Assembly (NCBI RefSeq): GCF_051860505.1
Contig: NZ_JBHYDX010000014.1
Span: 62,001 to 126,000 of the forward strand
Origin: Pannonibacter sp051860505
GTDB lineage: Bacteria > Pseudomonadota > Alphaproteobacteria > Rhizobiales > Stappiaceae
DNA length: 64,000 nt
Reading direction: 5' to 3'
Part shown: positions 26,713 to 35,503 of the stretch, one piece after another
Layout of the letters: every line of letters begins with the position of its first letter
Numbering within the stretch: position 1 is the stretch's first letter
Notes under the pieces: generated by a model
What the model was told of the DNA's origin: nothing
The model's input: only the letters and a program-made list of their open reading frames with translations
The model's database searches: none
Translations under genes and position numbers: made by a program

Positions 26713-29148
26713 ATGTCCGATTTCAGCGAAAGCCCCGAAGGCTTTGCCGCAACGCCCGCCGCAGCCCGGAAGACCCAGGTCGCGCCCGAGGTGGCCCTGC
26801 GCATCGCCCGGCGCATTGCCGAAGAAATCGCCTGCCAGCCGGCGCAGGTGAATGCAACGGTCCAACTCCTCGATGAAGGCGCCACCGTTCCGTTCATCGC
26901 CCGCTACCGCAAGGAAGTCACCGGCGGGCTCGATGACATCCAGCTGCGCAAGCTGGAAGAACGGCTGATCTATCTGCGCGAGATGGAAGACCGGCGCGGC
27001 GCGATCCTGAAATCCATTGAGGAACAGGGCAAGCTGACCGACGATCTGGCGCTCAAGATCGCCAAGGCCGACACCAAGGCCGTGTTGGAAGACCTCTATC
27101 TGCCGTTCAAGAAGAAGCGCCGTACCAAGGCCCAGATCGCCCGCGAGGCCGGGCTGGAGCCGCTGGCCGACGCGCTGCTGGCCAATCCGATGCTGTCGCC
27201 GGAGAGCGAGGCCGTTGCCTTCGTCAGCGAGGAAAAGGGCGTCTCCGACGGCAAGGCCGCGCTTGATGGGGCCCGCCAGATCCTGATGGAACGCTTCTCC
27301 GAAAACGCCGAGCTGGTCGGCCGGCTGCGCGAGCATCTGGTTGCCAAGGGCGTTGTCACCTCCAAGGTGATCGACGGCCAGCAGGAAGCCGGCGCAAAGT
27401 TCGCCGACTATTTCGACTACACCGAGACCTGGGCCAAGATCCCGAGCCACCGCGCGCTCGCCCTGTTCCGTGGCCGCAACGAAGGCGTGCTGGCGGTGGA
27501 GCTGACGGTGGACGCCGATGTCACCGAGGGGCTGAAGCCGGCCGAGCGCATGGTCGCCCATGCCGCCGGCATTTCCGATCAGGGCCGCCCGGCCGACAAG
27601 TGGCTGATGGATGTCGCCCGCTGGACCTGGAAGGTGAAGCTCGCCCTGCATCTCGAACTCGACCTGATGGGCACCTTGCGCGACAAGGCCGAGGAGGAAG
27701 CGATCCAGGTCTTTGCCCGCAACCTCAAGGATCTTCTGCTGGCCGCTCCCGCCGGCGCGCGCGCGACGCTGGGTCTTGATCCCGGCATCCGCACCGGCGT
27801 CAAGGTCGCGGTGGTCGATGCCACGGGCAAGCTGGTGGAGACGGCAACGGTCTATCCGTTCCAGCCGAAGAACGATATCGCCGGGGCCCGCAACACGCTG
27901 CTGGCGCTGATCGCCCGGCACAAGGTTGGCCTCATTGCCATCGGCAACGGCACCGCCAGCCGCGAGACCGACCGCCTCGCCGCCGAGGTGATTGCCGACA
28001 TTCCAGTTGCCATGCGTCCGATCAAGGTCATCGTCAACGAGGCCGGGGCGTCGATCTATTCGGCCTCGGAACTGGCCTCCAAGGAAATGCCGGGCGTCGA
28101 CGTGTCGCTGCGCGGGGCGGCTTCCATCGCGCGCCGCCTGCAGGATCCGCTGGCGGAGCTGGTGAAGATCGAGCCGAAGTCCATTGGTGTCGGCCAGTAT
28201 CAGCATGACGTTAACCAGACCAAGCTGGCCCGTGCGCTGGACGCGGTGGTGGAAGATGCCGTGAACGCCGTCGGCGTGGATCTCAACACCGCCTCGCCGG
28301 CCCTGCTCGCCCGCATCTCAGGCCTTGGCGAGGGTCTGGCGAAAGCCATCGTCGAGCACCGCGACGGCATCGGCGGCTTCCGCAGCCGCAAGCAGCTGAT
28401 GGATGTGCCGCGTCTGGGGGCCAAGGCGTTCGAGCTCTGCGCCGGCTTCCTGCGCATCCGCGATGGCGACAATCCGCTCGATGCCTCCTCCGTGCATCCG
28501 GAAGCCTATCCGCTTGCCGCCCGCATCGTTCAGGCCTGCGGCCGCGACGTGCGCCAGATCATGGGCGACAGCGCCTTCCTGAAGACGCTGAACGCGGCCC
28601 AGTTCACCGACGAGCGATTCGGCCTGCCCACCGTGCGCGACATCATCGCCGAGCTGGAAAAGCCCGGCCGCGACCCGCGCCCGGAGTTCAAGACCGCGAC
28701 GCTGCTGGATGGTGTCGAGGAGGTCTCGGACCTCAAGCCGGGCATGAAGCTGGAAGGCACGGTCACCAACGTCACCAACTTCGGCGCCTTTGTCGACATT
28801 GGCGTGCACCAGGACGGGCTCGTGCATGTGTCGCAGCTGGCCGACAAGTTCGTCGATGATCCGCACAAGGTGGTGAAGGCCGGTGACATCGTCTCCGTCA
28901 CTGTTGTCGAGGTCGACGTGAAGCGCAAGCGCATCGCCCTGACCATGAGGAAGGCCGCCGACTATCAGGCCGGCCGCGAGCGGTCCGACACGCGCGGTCC
29001 TGATCGCGATGGCCCACGCGGTCCGCGTCCGGGTGGCGGTGCGCCCCGTGGTGGCGGCAAGCCGGGCGGTGCGCCAGCGCCCAGCGGCGGCGGCAACAGC
29101 GCCATGGCCGCCGCCCTCGCCGCAGCCATGAACCGCGGCCGCAAATGA
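26713..29148 (+). CDS. tex: Tex family transcription accessory protein
   Basis: RNA-binding protein of 811 aa involved in transcription and RNA metabolism. The architecture matches Tex: N-terminal helical domain, YqgF/RNase H-like domain with LGLDPGIRTGVKVAVVD (about residues 354-370), helix-hairpin-helix motifs (VDLNTASPALLARISGLG, about 520), and an S1 domain (LKPGMKLEGTVTNVTNFGAF, about 675). The last 60 residues are a low-complexity Gly/Pro/Arg-rich tail, common in alphaproteobacterial Tex and probably RNA-binding. The start at 26713 has GGAG eight bases upstream; an ATG at 26686 lacks a site. Monocistronic, ending in a terminator. Confidence 0.95.
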   Translation: MSDFSESPEGFAATPAAARKTQVAPEVALRIARRIAEEIACQPAQVNATVQLLDEGATVPFIARYRKEVTGGLDDIQLRKLEERLIYLREMEDRRGAILKSIEEQGKLTDDLALKIAKADTKAVLEDLYLPFKKKRRTKAQIAREAGLEPLADALLANPMLSPESEAVAFVSEEKGVSDGKAALDGARQILMERFSENAELVGRLREHLVAKGVVTSKVIDGQQEAGAKFADYFDYTETWAKIPSHRALALFRGRNEGVLAVELTVDADVTEGLKPAERMVAHAAGISDQGRPADKWLMDVARWTWKVKLALHLELDLMGTLRDKAEEEAIQVFARNLKDLLLAAPAGARATLGLDPGIRTGVKVAVVDATGKLVETATVYPFQPKNDIAGARNTLLALIARHKVGLIAIGNGTASRETDRLAAEVIADIPVAMRPIKVIVNEAGASIYSASELASKEMPGVDVSLRGAASIARRLQDPLAELVKIEPKSIGVGQYQHDVNQTKLARALDAVVEDAVNAVGVDLNTASPALLARISGLGEGLAKAIVEHRDGIGGFRSRKQLMDVPRLGAKAFELCAGFLRIRDGDNPLDASSVHPEAYPLAARIVQACGRDVRQIMGDSAFLKTLNAAQFTDERFGLPTVRDIIAELEKPGRDPRPEFKTATLLDGVEEVSDLKPGMKLEGTVTNVTNFGAFVDIGVHQDGLVHVSQLADKFVDDPHKVVKAGDIVSVTVVEVDVKRKRIALTMRKAADYQAGRERSDTRGPDRDGPRGPRPGGGAPRGGGKPGGAPAPSGGGNSAMAAALAAAMNRGRK

Positions 29149-29165
29149 TGCAAGGCTGAGAGGAT

Positions 29166-29195
29166 AAAGGGCGGCGCCTCGTGCCGCCCTTTTGC
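29166..29195 (+). terminator. Rho-independent terminator after tex
   Basis: A 10-bp stem (AAAGGGCGGC with its complement, 29166-29175 and 29183-29192) ends in a T-rich run, 17 bp after the tex stop. Confidence 0.85.
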
Positions 29196-29215
29196 TTTAA
29201 GAAGCTCCCACAGAC

Positions 29216-29396
29216 GTCACCCCGGGCGCAGCGAAGCGGCGACCCGGGGCCTACTCATTTCCAGAGCAGTTGAGGCTGGCCCGGCGTCGCCAAAGGCAGA
29301 CGTACCATGCGTGCCCCCACCCGCCACGCTTCGACGCTCCACCACCGCTCTGCGAGTGAGTAGGCCCCGGCTCGCGCTGCGCTTGGCCGGGGTGAC
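29216..29396. repeat. Inverted pair of family 2 REP-like arms
   Basis: Arms at 29216-29257 and 29358-29396 are inverted copies of a GTCACCCCGG...CCGGGGCC element containing an internal GCGCAGCG core. Related arms lie at 34.2-34.55 kb and 48.45-48.58 kb. They occupy the gap between the convergent genes tex and fumC. Confidence 0.75.
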
Positions 29397-29422
29397 ACCG
29401 GGCAAATTGCCAACGGTGATGG

Positions 29423-30808
29423 CTACAACGTCGGCCCAAGCATCAGCTTCGGATCGACCAGCCGGTCGAAGTCCTCTTCCGCCACGAAGCCCAGCGCCAG
29501 GCAGGCCTCGCGCAGCGACAGGTCGTGCTCGAAGGCGTGGTGGGCGGCGTGGCTGGCCTTGTCGTAGCCAATCACCGGCGACAGGGCCGTCACCAGCATC
29601 AGTGACCGCTCGACATAGGCGGCAATGCGCGGCTCGTTGGCCTCCAGACCTTCGACGAGATACTTCTGGAAATTGCGCGAGCCATCGGTGAGCAGCCGAA
29701 CCGACTGCAGGATCGCGGTGATCATCAGCGGCTTGTAAACATTCATCTCGAGATAGCCACTGGCGCCGCCAAAGCCCACGGCAACATCATTGGCCATCAC
29801 CTGCGCCGACAACATGGCCAGCGCCTCGCACTGGGTCGGGTTCACCTTGCCCGGCATGATCGACGAGCCCGGCTCGTTCGCCGGCAGGATCAGCTCGAAC
29901 AAGCCGCAGCGCGGGCCGCAGGCCAGGAGACGGATGTCGTTGGCGATCTTGAACAGCGATCCGGCCAGCGTCTTCAGCGCGCCATGCAGCATCACCAGCC
30001 CGTCATGGGCCCCTTGCGCGGCGAACTTGTTGGGATGGCTGACAAAGGGCAGGCCGGTGAGTGCCGCGATCCGGGCCGCTGCCGCCTCGGCAAAGCCCTT
30101 CGGCGCGTTGATGCCCGTGCCCACCGCCGTGCCGCCGAGGGCGAGCTTGTACACGTCGCCCAAAGCCCATTCGATGCGGGCGATGTTCTCGTCCAGCATG
30201 GACACATAGGCAGAGAATTCCTGGCCCAGCGTCAATGGCACTGCGTCCTGCAGATGCGTGCGGCCGATCTTGATGATGTGGTCCCAGGCCTTTGCCTTTT
30301 CATCCAGTCCGTCCCGCAGGAAACGGACGGCGGGAATGAGCTTGCCCGTGACCTCGATCACCGCTGCCATGTGCATGGCCGCCGGGAACGTGTCATTGGA
30401 GGATTGCGACATGTTCACATGGTCATTGGGGTGCACCGGTTTCTTCGAGCCGAGCACGCCGCCGGCCATCTCGATGGCGCGGTTGGAAATGACCTCGTTG
30501 ACATTCATGTTGGTCTGGGTGCCGCTGCCGGTCATCCAGACATGTAAGGGGAAATGGTCATCATGCGTGCCGGCGGTGACTTCCTTCGCCGCCGCGATGA
30601 TGAGCGCCGCCAGATCGGGCTTCAGCAGGCCGAGGTCGCGATTGGTCTCGGCGCAAGCCTCCTTCAGCACGCCATAGGCATGGATCAGCTCGATAGGCAT
30701 CTTCTCGATGCCGATGTCGAAATAGGTCAGGGACCGCTGGGTCTGCGCACCCCAGTAGCGGTCTGCGGGAACGTCGATCTCGCCCATGCTGTCGGTTTCG
30801 CGGCGCAT
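29423..30808 (-). CDS. fumC: Fumarate hydratase class II
   Basis: Reversible hydration of fumarate to malate in the TCA cycle; cytoplasmic, iron-independent homotetramer. The 461-aa protein has the family signatures: GSGTQTNMNVNEV, HPNDHVNMSQSSND, GRTHLQDAVPLTLGQEF with the active-site region, and the C-terminal signature GSSIMPGKVNP. The length is normal (about 460-465). The ATG at 30808 follows CAAGGAGCCGAC; the upstream open frame is not used. Monocistronic, flanked by repeat clusters on both sides. Confidence 0.96.
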   Translation of the reverse strand: MRRETDSMGEIDVPADRYWGAQTQRSLTYFDIGIEKMPIELIHAYGVLKEACAETNRDLGLLKPDLAALIIAAAKEVTAGTHDDHFPLHVWMTGSGTQTNMNVNEVISNRAIEMAGGVLGSKKPVHPNDHVNMSQSSNDTFPAAMHMAAVIEVTGKLIPAVRFLRDGLDEKAKAWDHIIKIGRTHLQDAVPLTLGQEFSAYVSMLDENIARIEWALGDVYKLALGGTAVGTGINAPKGFAEAAAARIAALTGLPFVSHPNKFAAQGAHDGLVMLHGALKTLAGSLFKIANDIRLLACGPRCGLFELILPANEPGSSIMPGKVNPTQCEALAMLSAQVMANDVAVGFGGASGYLEMNVYKPLMITAILQSVRLLTDGSRNFQKYLVEGLEANEPRIAAYVERSLMLVTALSPVIGYDKASHAAHHAFEHDLSLREACLALGFVAEEDFDRLVDPKLMLGPTL

Positions 30809-30990
30809 GTCGGCTCCTTGCGGGAATCGGGCACAGCTGGCCCTCAGGTTGATCGCGTCCGCTGACACTCCTGCACGGTCGGGCAAAAAGGGCAAGGCCG
30901 GTTGGAGACGGATCCCTGCCGGCGCCGTCCCCTCGGGCGTCATCCAACCCTCCGCCGTCAATCCCACCTCCGCTATCCTCACCCTCAGCC

Positions 30991-31437
30991 GTCATCCCCG
31001 CGAAGGCGGGGATCCAGTACCCCCGGTGGATGTTGGGAGTTTCAGCCGAAGCCGCCTCGGTTACTGGGCTCCTGCCTGCGCAGGAGCGACGAAGGAAAGG
31101 CTGCTGCTTTAGCTGCTTTGCCGCGCCACCAGCAGTCCCCGCTCCGCTATCCTCCCCCCGGTCGTCATCCCCGCGAAGGCGGGGATCCAGTACACCCGGC
31201 GGGCCTTGGGTGTTTCAGGTTTTGATACCTCGGTTACTGGGCTCCTGCCTTCGCAGGAGCGACGAGGGGTTTGCGACCGACCGCTTCGCCGCCCTGCTCC
31301 GCGTTTCTCAGCGCCGCTATCCTCACCCTCAGCCGTCATCCCCGCGAAGGCGGGGATCCAGTAGCCCCGGCGGATGTTGGGTGTTCCGGCCGAAGACGCC
31401 TCGGCTACTGGGCTCCTGCCTGCGCAGGAGCGACGAG
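30991..31437. repeat. Three tandem REPIN-like units (family 1), reverse orientation
   Basis: Units at 30991-31092, 31164-31265 and 31335-31437, inverted relative to the cluster at 25.3-25.8 kb but with the same arms and internal layout. They fill most of the 660 bp between fumC and the anti-sigma gene. No other feature was seen in 30809-31469. Confidence 0.85.
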
Positions 31438-31469
31438 GGGAGGGGGGATCGACGGGACCAGGTTGCCAG

Positions 31470-32270
31470 TCAGCGCGGTTCGGGGATCAGTTTGCCGGAG
31501 TAGATCACAGGGCCGGTCGGGTCTCCGTTGGGGGAGCCGCCCTTGGGTTCGAGGGTGATGGCGATGGCGGCATCGCGGCGACCGTAATCGGCATCGCGCA
31601 CCGGGAGATGGGTGATATCGGCGCTGTCGGCCAGAACGCCGAGGGACAACGGCGGGCGGCTGCCGTCGCCGGCGAGATACCAGACTTCAAGGCTGCGGTC
31701 GGCAGGCTGCTCGGCGCCGAGATCCCGCAGGGAGACGATCCCGGTCTCAATGTCGACGCTGACAACAATCGCCGGCTGCGCGCCGTCGCGGTTGACGACG
31801 GCGAGATACTTCTGCCCGGCCACGACGGGCTCCGGCTCTGGCAGGGGGGCCAGCAGCACGGCCGCAAGGCTGGCAGCAAGCGCAGTGCTGGTGGCCGCCG
31901 CGGCAAGCGCGGCCGCGCGCCAACGGTTCAGGCGGCGCTGGAGAAGATCTGAGGCTGAAGAGACTGACCCGGCACCTGGCAACGCTGCAGCGGCAGCTTT
32001 GGCTTGTCCTTCGATCTGGGTCTCGATGCGGGCAAACAGATCGGCCGGCGGGGCAACGGGAGGTACGCTGTCATCCAGCGGGGCAAGGCGCTGGCGCCAG
32101 TCCGCGACCAGCCGGGCGAAGTCCGGATCGGTTGCCAGCCGCAGGTCGGCGTCACGGCGCTCACTCTCAGAAAGGCTGCCCAACACGAATTCACCGGCCA
32201 GAGCGTCAAGCTCGAGCCGGTCATCGGGTCCGGATGGGGCAGTTCCTGGCGGTGTGGAGCGTCCTGTCAT
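31470..32270 (-). CDS. Anti-sigma factor (RskA-like)
   Basis: Membrane-anchored anti-sigma factor of 266 aa. The N-terminal cytoplasmic region (LAGEFVLGSLSESERRDADL, about residues 24-43) has the pattern of the short anti-sigma domain that holds the sigma factor. A single membrane segment spans about residues 115-140, and the periplasmic C-terminal part (YLAVVNRDGAQPAIVVSV, SLEVWYLAGDGSRPPLSLG) is the RskA domain. It lacks a zinc-binding HxxxCxxC motif. ATG at 32270 overlaps the stop of the sigma gene (ATGA), so the two are made together. Release probably requires proteolysis. Confidence 0.88.
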   Translation of the reverse strand: MTGRSTPPGTAPSGPDDRLELDALAGEFVLGSLSESERRDADLRLATDPDFARLVADWRQRLAPLDDSVPPVAPPADLFARIETQIEGQAKAAAAALPGAGSVSSASDLLQRRLNRWRAAALAAAATSTALAASLAAVLLAPLPEPEPVVAGQKYLAVVNRDGAQPAIVVSVDIETGIVSLRDLGAEQPADRSLEVWYLAGDGSRPPLSLGVLADSADITHLPVRDADYGRRDAAIAITLEPKGGSPNGDPTGPVIYSGKLIPEPR

Positions 32271-32896
32271 TCGCGGTCCATGCAATCCTTCAACCGCATC
32301 AGGCCGCGGCGGAGCCATGTCTTGATCGTGGCCTCGGGCCTGTCATATCGCACGGCCAGTTCCTCGCGGGAATAGCCTTCGCAATAGGCGAGCACGACGC
32401 AATCGCGCTGGATATCCTCCAGTTCGCCCAGGCAGACGCGCAAGGTGCTGCGATCCGCATGACCCATGAGCCCGGCGGCCGGATCGGCAATCGCCTCCAG
32501 TTCGCCCTCCTCCTGCGCCAGCTCCAGCGACTGGGCCCGCCCGCGGCGGATCTGGTCGATGGCGGCATTGCGCGCGATGGCGGCGAGCCAGGTGATCGGG
32601 CGGCCGCTTGCCGGGTCGTAGCGTGCAGCGTTCTGCCAGACCTTCACATAGGCCTCCTGCAGCACCTCCTGCGCCTTGTCCCTGTCCCTGCAGATACGCA
32701 GGACCACACCGAAAAGTTTCGCCGAGGTTGCATCATAAAGCACGCGAAAAGCCGACCGGTCACCCTGCGCCGTCGCGCTGATCAGCGGCGCGAGGTCGAG
32801 AGCCATCTCGGCAGCAAGAGTGTCGGCGACGTCCGGCACAGGATCTCCCCGTTCCTGCAGGGCGCGTTGCCGGAGGGCAAGGCCAGGTCGGTTCAT
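32267..32896 (-). CDS. ECF-type RNA polymerase sigma factor
   Basis: Sigma-70 family factor of group IV, 209 aa. Region 2 includes FRVLYDATSAKLFGVVLRI, QEAYVKVWQNAARYD and ITWLAAIARNAAIDQIRR; region 4 includes LEDIQRDCVVLAYCEGYSREELA and PEATIKTWLRRGLMRLKDC. It is expected to be bound by the downstream anti-sigma factor. The ATG at 32896 is used provisionally; the ATG at 32806, 30 codons in, also leaves a complete sigma domain and neither has a strong ribosome site. Targets are unknown; the fasciclin gene is one candidate. Confidence 0.88.
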   Translation of the reverse strand: MNRPGLALRQRALQERGDPVPDVADTLAAEMALDLAPLISATAQGDRSAFRVLYDATSAKLFGVVLRICRDRDKAQEVLQEAYVKVWQNAARYDPASGRPITWLAAIARNAAIDQIRRGRAQSLELAQEEGELEAIADPAAGLMGHADRSTLRVCLGELEDIQRDCVVLAYCEGYSREELAVRYDRPEATIKTWLRRGLMRLKDCMDRE

Positions 32897-32953
32897 GGGA
32901 AGGATACGGCGACCAGCGGAGGCTGGATCAGAACCAGAGCCTCAAAAGCGCCC

Positions 32954-34072
32954 TCACCTTACGATGGTAAGCCGTTCGGCAGCGCGGGTGACGGCGGTGT
33001 AGAGCCAGCGGTCGCGGTGCTCGCGGAAGGCGAAGCTTTCGTCGAAAAGGACGACGCTGTCCCACTGCGAGCCCTGTGCCTTGTGCACGGTGAGGGCATA
33101 GCCGAAGTCGAACTCGTCGGCTTTGCGCTTCAGGGCATAGGGGATCTGCTCGGCCCCTTCTTCGAACATCGCCGGCAGCACCTTGACCTCGACCGACTGT
33201 TTGGCCGGTTCGTCTTCCGGCATGATGTCGAAGCGCAGCGTGTTGCCGCGCGGCGGCTTCAGGCGCTTGACCTGCCACAGGCCGCCATTGAGCAGCCCCC
33301 GGGCCTTGTCGTTCCTGAGGCAAACCAGCTTGTCGCCGACGGCCGGCATCGGAGTCAGGAAGCCCTTCAGCTCGCGGATGCGGGTGTTGTAGAGGCGGCG
33401 GGTGCGGTTGGTGCCGACAAGCACCTGGTCGGCGGCAAGGATCTGGTCCTTGTCGATGTCGCGGCGGGAAATGATGCGGCTGGCGCCGAAGACGCCGTAG
33501 TCGAGCGCGCCGCCCTCGCGGATGGTCATCGACATGCGGACAATCGGATTGTCCTGCGCCTGGCGGTGCACTTCCGTCAGCATCACATCCGGCTCGGCCT
33601 CGGTGAAATAGCCACCGCCCTTGACCGGCGGCAGCTGGGCCGGGTCACCCAGCACCAGAACCGGCGTGCCGAAGGAAAGAAGGTCGCGGCCAAGATCCTC
33701 GTCGACCATTGAGCACTCGTCGATGACGATGAGTGAGGCCCGCGCGGCGGCGCTGTCGCGTTTCAGGGCGAACTGCGGCCCGGCATCCTCCCCCTCCTCG
33801 ACGATTTCCTCTTCCTTCGAGGCGCGCGGACGGTAGATGAGCGAATGGATGGTGCCTGCGTCGGTGCAGCCCTTCTGGCGCAGGACATGCGCGGCCTTGC
33901 CGGTGAAGGCGCCGAAACAGACATCCCCGTCGATGCCCTCGGCCAGATGCCGGGCCAGCGTGGTCTTGCCGGTTCCGGCGAAGCCGAACAGGCGGAACAC
34001 CTGCTTGTCGCCGCGCTTCAGCCATTGCGCGGCATCCATCAAGGCCTTTTCCTGCTGCGGCGACCAGAGCAT
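32954..34072 (-). CDS. RecD-like ATP-dependent DNA helicase
   Basis: Superfamily 1B helicase of 372 aa, short RecD2/Dda-like form. Walker A is GFAGTGKTT (about residues 29-37), motif II LIVIDECSMVD, motif III LGDPAQLPPV, and motif V/VI are TVHKAQGSQWDSVVL and LYTAVTRAAERL. It lacks the RecD N-terminal domain and is not beside recBC, so it probably acts alone in repair or replication restart. ATG at 34072 gives a start just before the helicase domain; longer frames upstream have no family similarity. Confidence 0.88.
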   Translation of the reverse strand: MLWSPQQEKALMDAAQWLKRGDKQVFRLFGFAGTGKTTLARHLAEGIDGDVCFGAFTGKAAHVLRQKGCTDAGTIHSLIYRPRASKEEEIVEEGEDAGPQFALKRDSAAARASLIVIDECSMVDEDLGRDLLSFGTPVLVLGDPAQLPPVKGGGYFTEAEPDVMLTEVHRQAQDNPIVRMSMTIREGGALDYGVFGASRIISRRDIDKDQILAADQVLVGTNRTRRLYNTRIRELKGFLTPMPAVGDKLVCLRNDKARGLLNGGLWQVKRLKPPRGNTLRFDIMPEDEPAKQSVEVKVLPAMFEEGAEQIPYALKRKADEFDFGYALTVHKAQGSQWDSVVLFDESFAFREHRDRWLYTAVTRAAERLTIVR

Positions 34073-34210
34073 CCGTGCGATTCCCGTTTCGTTCGCTGAA
34101 GGCAATAGCGGGTTTTGCCGTCCGGCGCATCCGCCTTTCCACGTCAAGCACAAAGGCCTGCACGGGAGGCGATCGGACAGATCCTTGTGACATCTAAACC
34201 ACCAGAAGCC

Positions 34211-34551
34211 TATCCCCGGGCGCAGCGAAGCGAGAGCCGGGTTTACAGAAACTGAGCCCCCCAAGAAAGCCTCCCTGCCTGACGGCAGAGACGTGCGTTT
34301 GCGTCACCTTCGTCGCTCCTGCGAAGGCAGGAGCCCAGTAATCGGGGCGCTACTTGGGTGGCATGCGGCGGAATACAATCGAGTCATTCGGTTACTGGGC
34401 TCCTGCCTGCGCAGGAGCGACGAGGTCGGAGACCTTGCGGTCCGGTTCATGACGGCTGCACGCGGCATGTCGAACAAGTCAACGCGGCAGCCCCAATTCT
34501 CGCTCTGGAAACGAGTGGGCCCCGGCTTGTGCTGCGCTCGGCCGGGGTGAC
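34211..34551. repeat. Nested REP-like pairs (family 1 inside family 2)
   Basis: Two family 1 left-type arms face each other at 34311-34343 and 34390-34423, and both lie between family 2 arms at 34211-34246 and 34513-34551. The right-type arm of family 1 is absent here. No gene is seen in 34073-34602. Confidence 0.75.
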
Positions 34552-34602
34552 ACGGAGCGGGAGTGGACGGCCCGGAAGCATATCCAGGCGGCTGAAAGCG
34601 AC

Positions 34603-34638
34603 AAAAAGGCCCGCGCCGGGGGACCGGGCGGGCCTTTT
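34603..34638 (-). terminator. Rho-independent terminator of the dpp operon
   Basis: On the minus strand AAAAGGCCCGC pairs with its complement over 11 bp and ends in TTTTTGT, 25 bp after the dppF stop. Confidence 0.85.
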
Positions 34639-34663
34639 GATCGGGGGCAAGTGCGGGGCCGGG

Positions 34664-35503
34664 TCAGGCCGCAGAGGCGGCTTTCTTGGCGGCGACGCGC
34701 TTGCGGATCGCTTCGACGCCGGCATCCGGGGTCGCGGTGAACAAGGTCTGGGTGTAGGCGTGTTGCGGGTTGCCGAAGACTTCCTCGCGCGTGCCGTATT
34801 CCACCACCTCGCCGTAGTACATCACCATCACCTTGTCGGCGAGGTAGCGCACGACCGAGAGATCGTGGCTGATGAAGACATAGGTGAGGCCCATCTCGTC
34901 CTGCAGGTCTTTCAGCAGGTTGAGGATCTGCGCCTGGACCGACAGATCAAGCGCCGAGACCGGCTCGTCGAGCACCAGGAGCTTCGGCTTCAGCATGATC
35001 GCGCGGGCAATGGCTACGCGCTGGCGCTGGCCACCGGAGAACATGTGCGGATAGCGGCCGTAGTGTTCCGGCTTGAGGCCGACTTTCTCCAGCATCGCGA
35101 GAGCCGCATCACGGCGCTCGGTCGCGTTCATGTCAGTGTTGAGCAGCAAAGGCTCCTCAAGCACGTGCCCGATCTTCTGGCGCGGGTTGAGCGAGCCGTA
35201 CGGGTTCTGGAACACGATCTGCACCTTGCGGCGCATTTCGCGCGAAATGCCGGTCTTGCTGATGTCGATCTTCAGGCCGTCGATCTCGACGGTACCTGCG
35301 GTCTGCGGATCGATCATCGACAGGATGCGGGCAAGGGTCGACTTGCCGCAGCCACTTTCGCCGACGACGGCGAGGGTCGAGCCGCGCTCGACGTCGAAGC
35401 TGACACCCTTGACTGCCTGCAGCACGCGCGGCTTGGAGAACAGGCCGCCGCCGATGACATACTCACGGGTGACGTCGCGCACCTTCAGGATGGGATCACT
35501 CAT
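34664..35503 (-). CDS. dppF: Peptide ABC transporter ATPase DppF
   Basis: ATP-binding subunit of 279 aa. Walker A is GESGCGKST, signature FSGGQRQRVAIARAI, Walker B LLVLDEP and H-loop FISHDLSVV. It has the C-terminal oligopeptide-transporter extension (PQHAYTQTLFTATPDA). It pairs with DppD. Start and dppD stop overlap (ATGA). Confidence 0.93.
   Translation of the reverse strand: MSDPILKVRDVTREYVIGGGLFSKPRVLQAVKGVSFDVERGSTLAVVGESGCGKSTLARILSMIDPQTAGTVEIDGLKIDISKTGISREMRRKVQIVFQNPYGSLNPRQKIGHVLEEPLLLNTDMNATERRDAALAMLEKVGLKPEHYGRYPHMFSGGQRQRVAIARAIMLKPKLLVLDEPVSALDLSVQAQILNLLKDLQDEMGLTYVFISHDLSVVRYLADKVMVMYYGEVVEYGTREEVFGNPQHAYTQTLFTATPDAGVEAIRKRVAAKKAASAA

Noticed and set aside
26518..28206. 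562-codon open frame opposite tex
   Set aside because: Antisense to conserved tex motifs and of atypical composition; Tex domains explain the plus strand.
32267..32896. The ECF sigma gene as part of a heat-shock circuit with rpoH
   Set aside because: The two sigma factors are 28 kb apart and no shared promoter motif was seen; there is no basis for a link.
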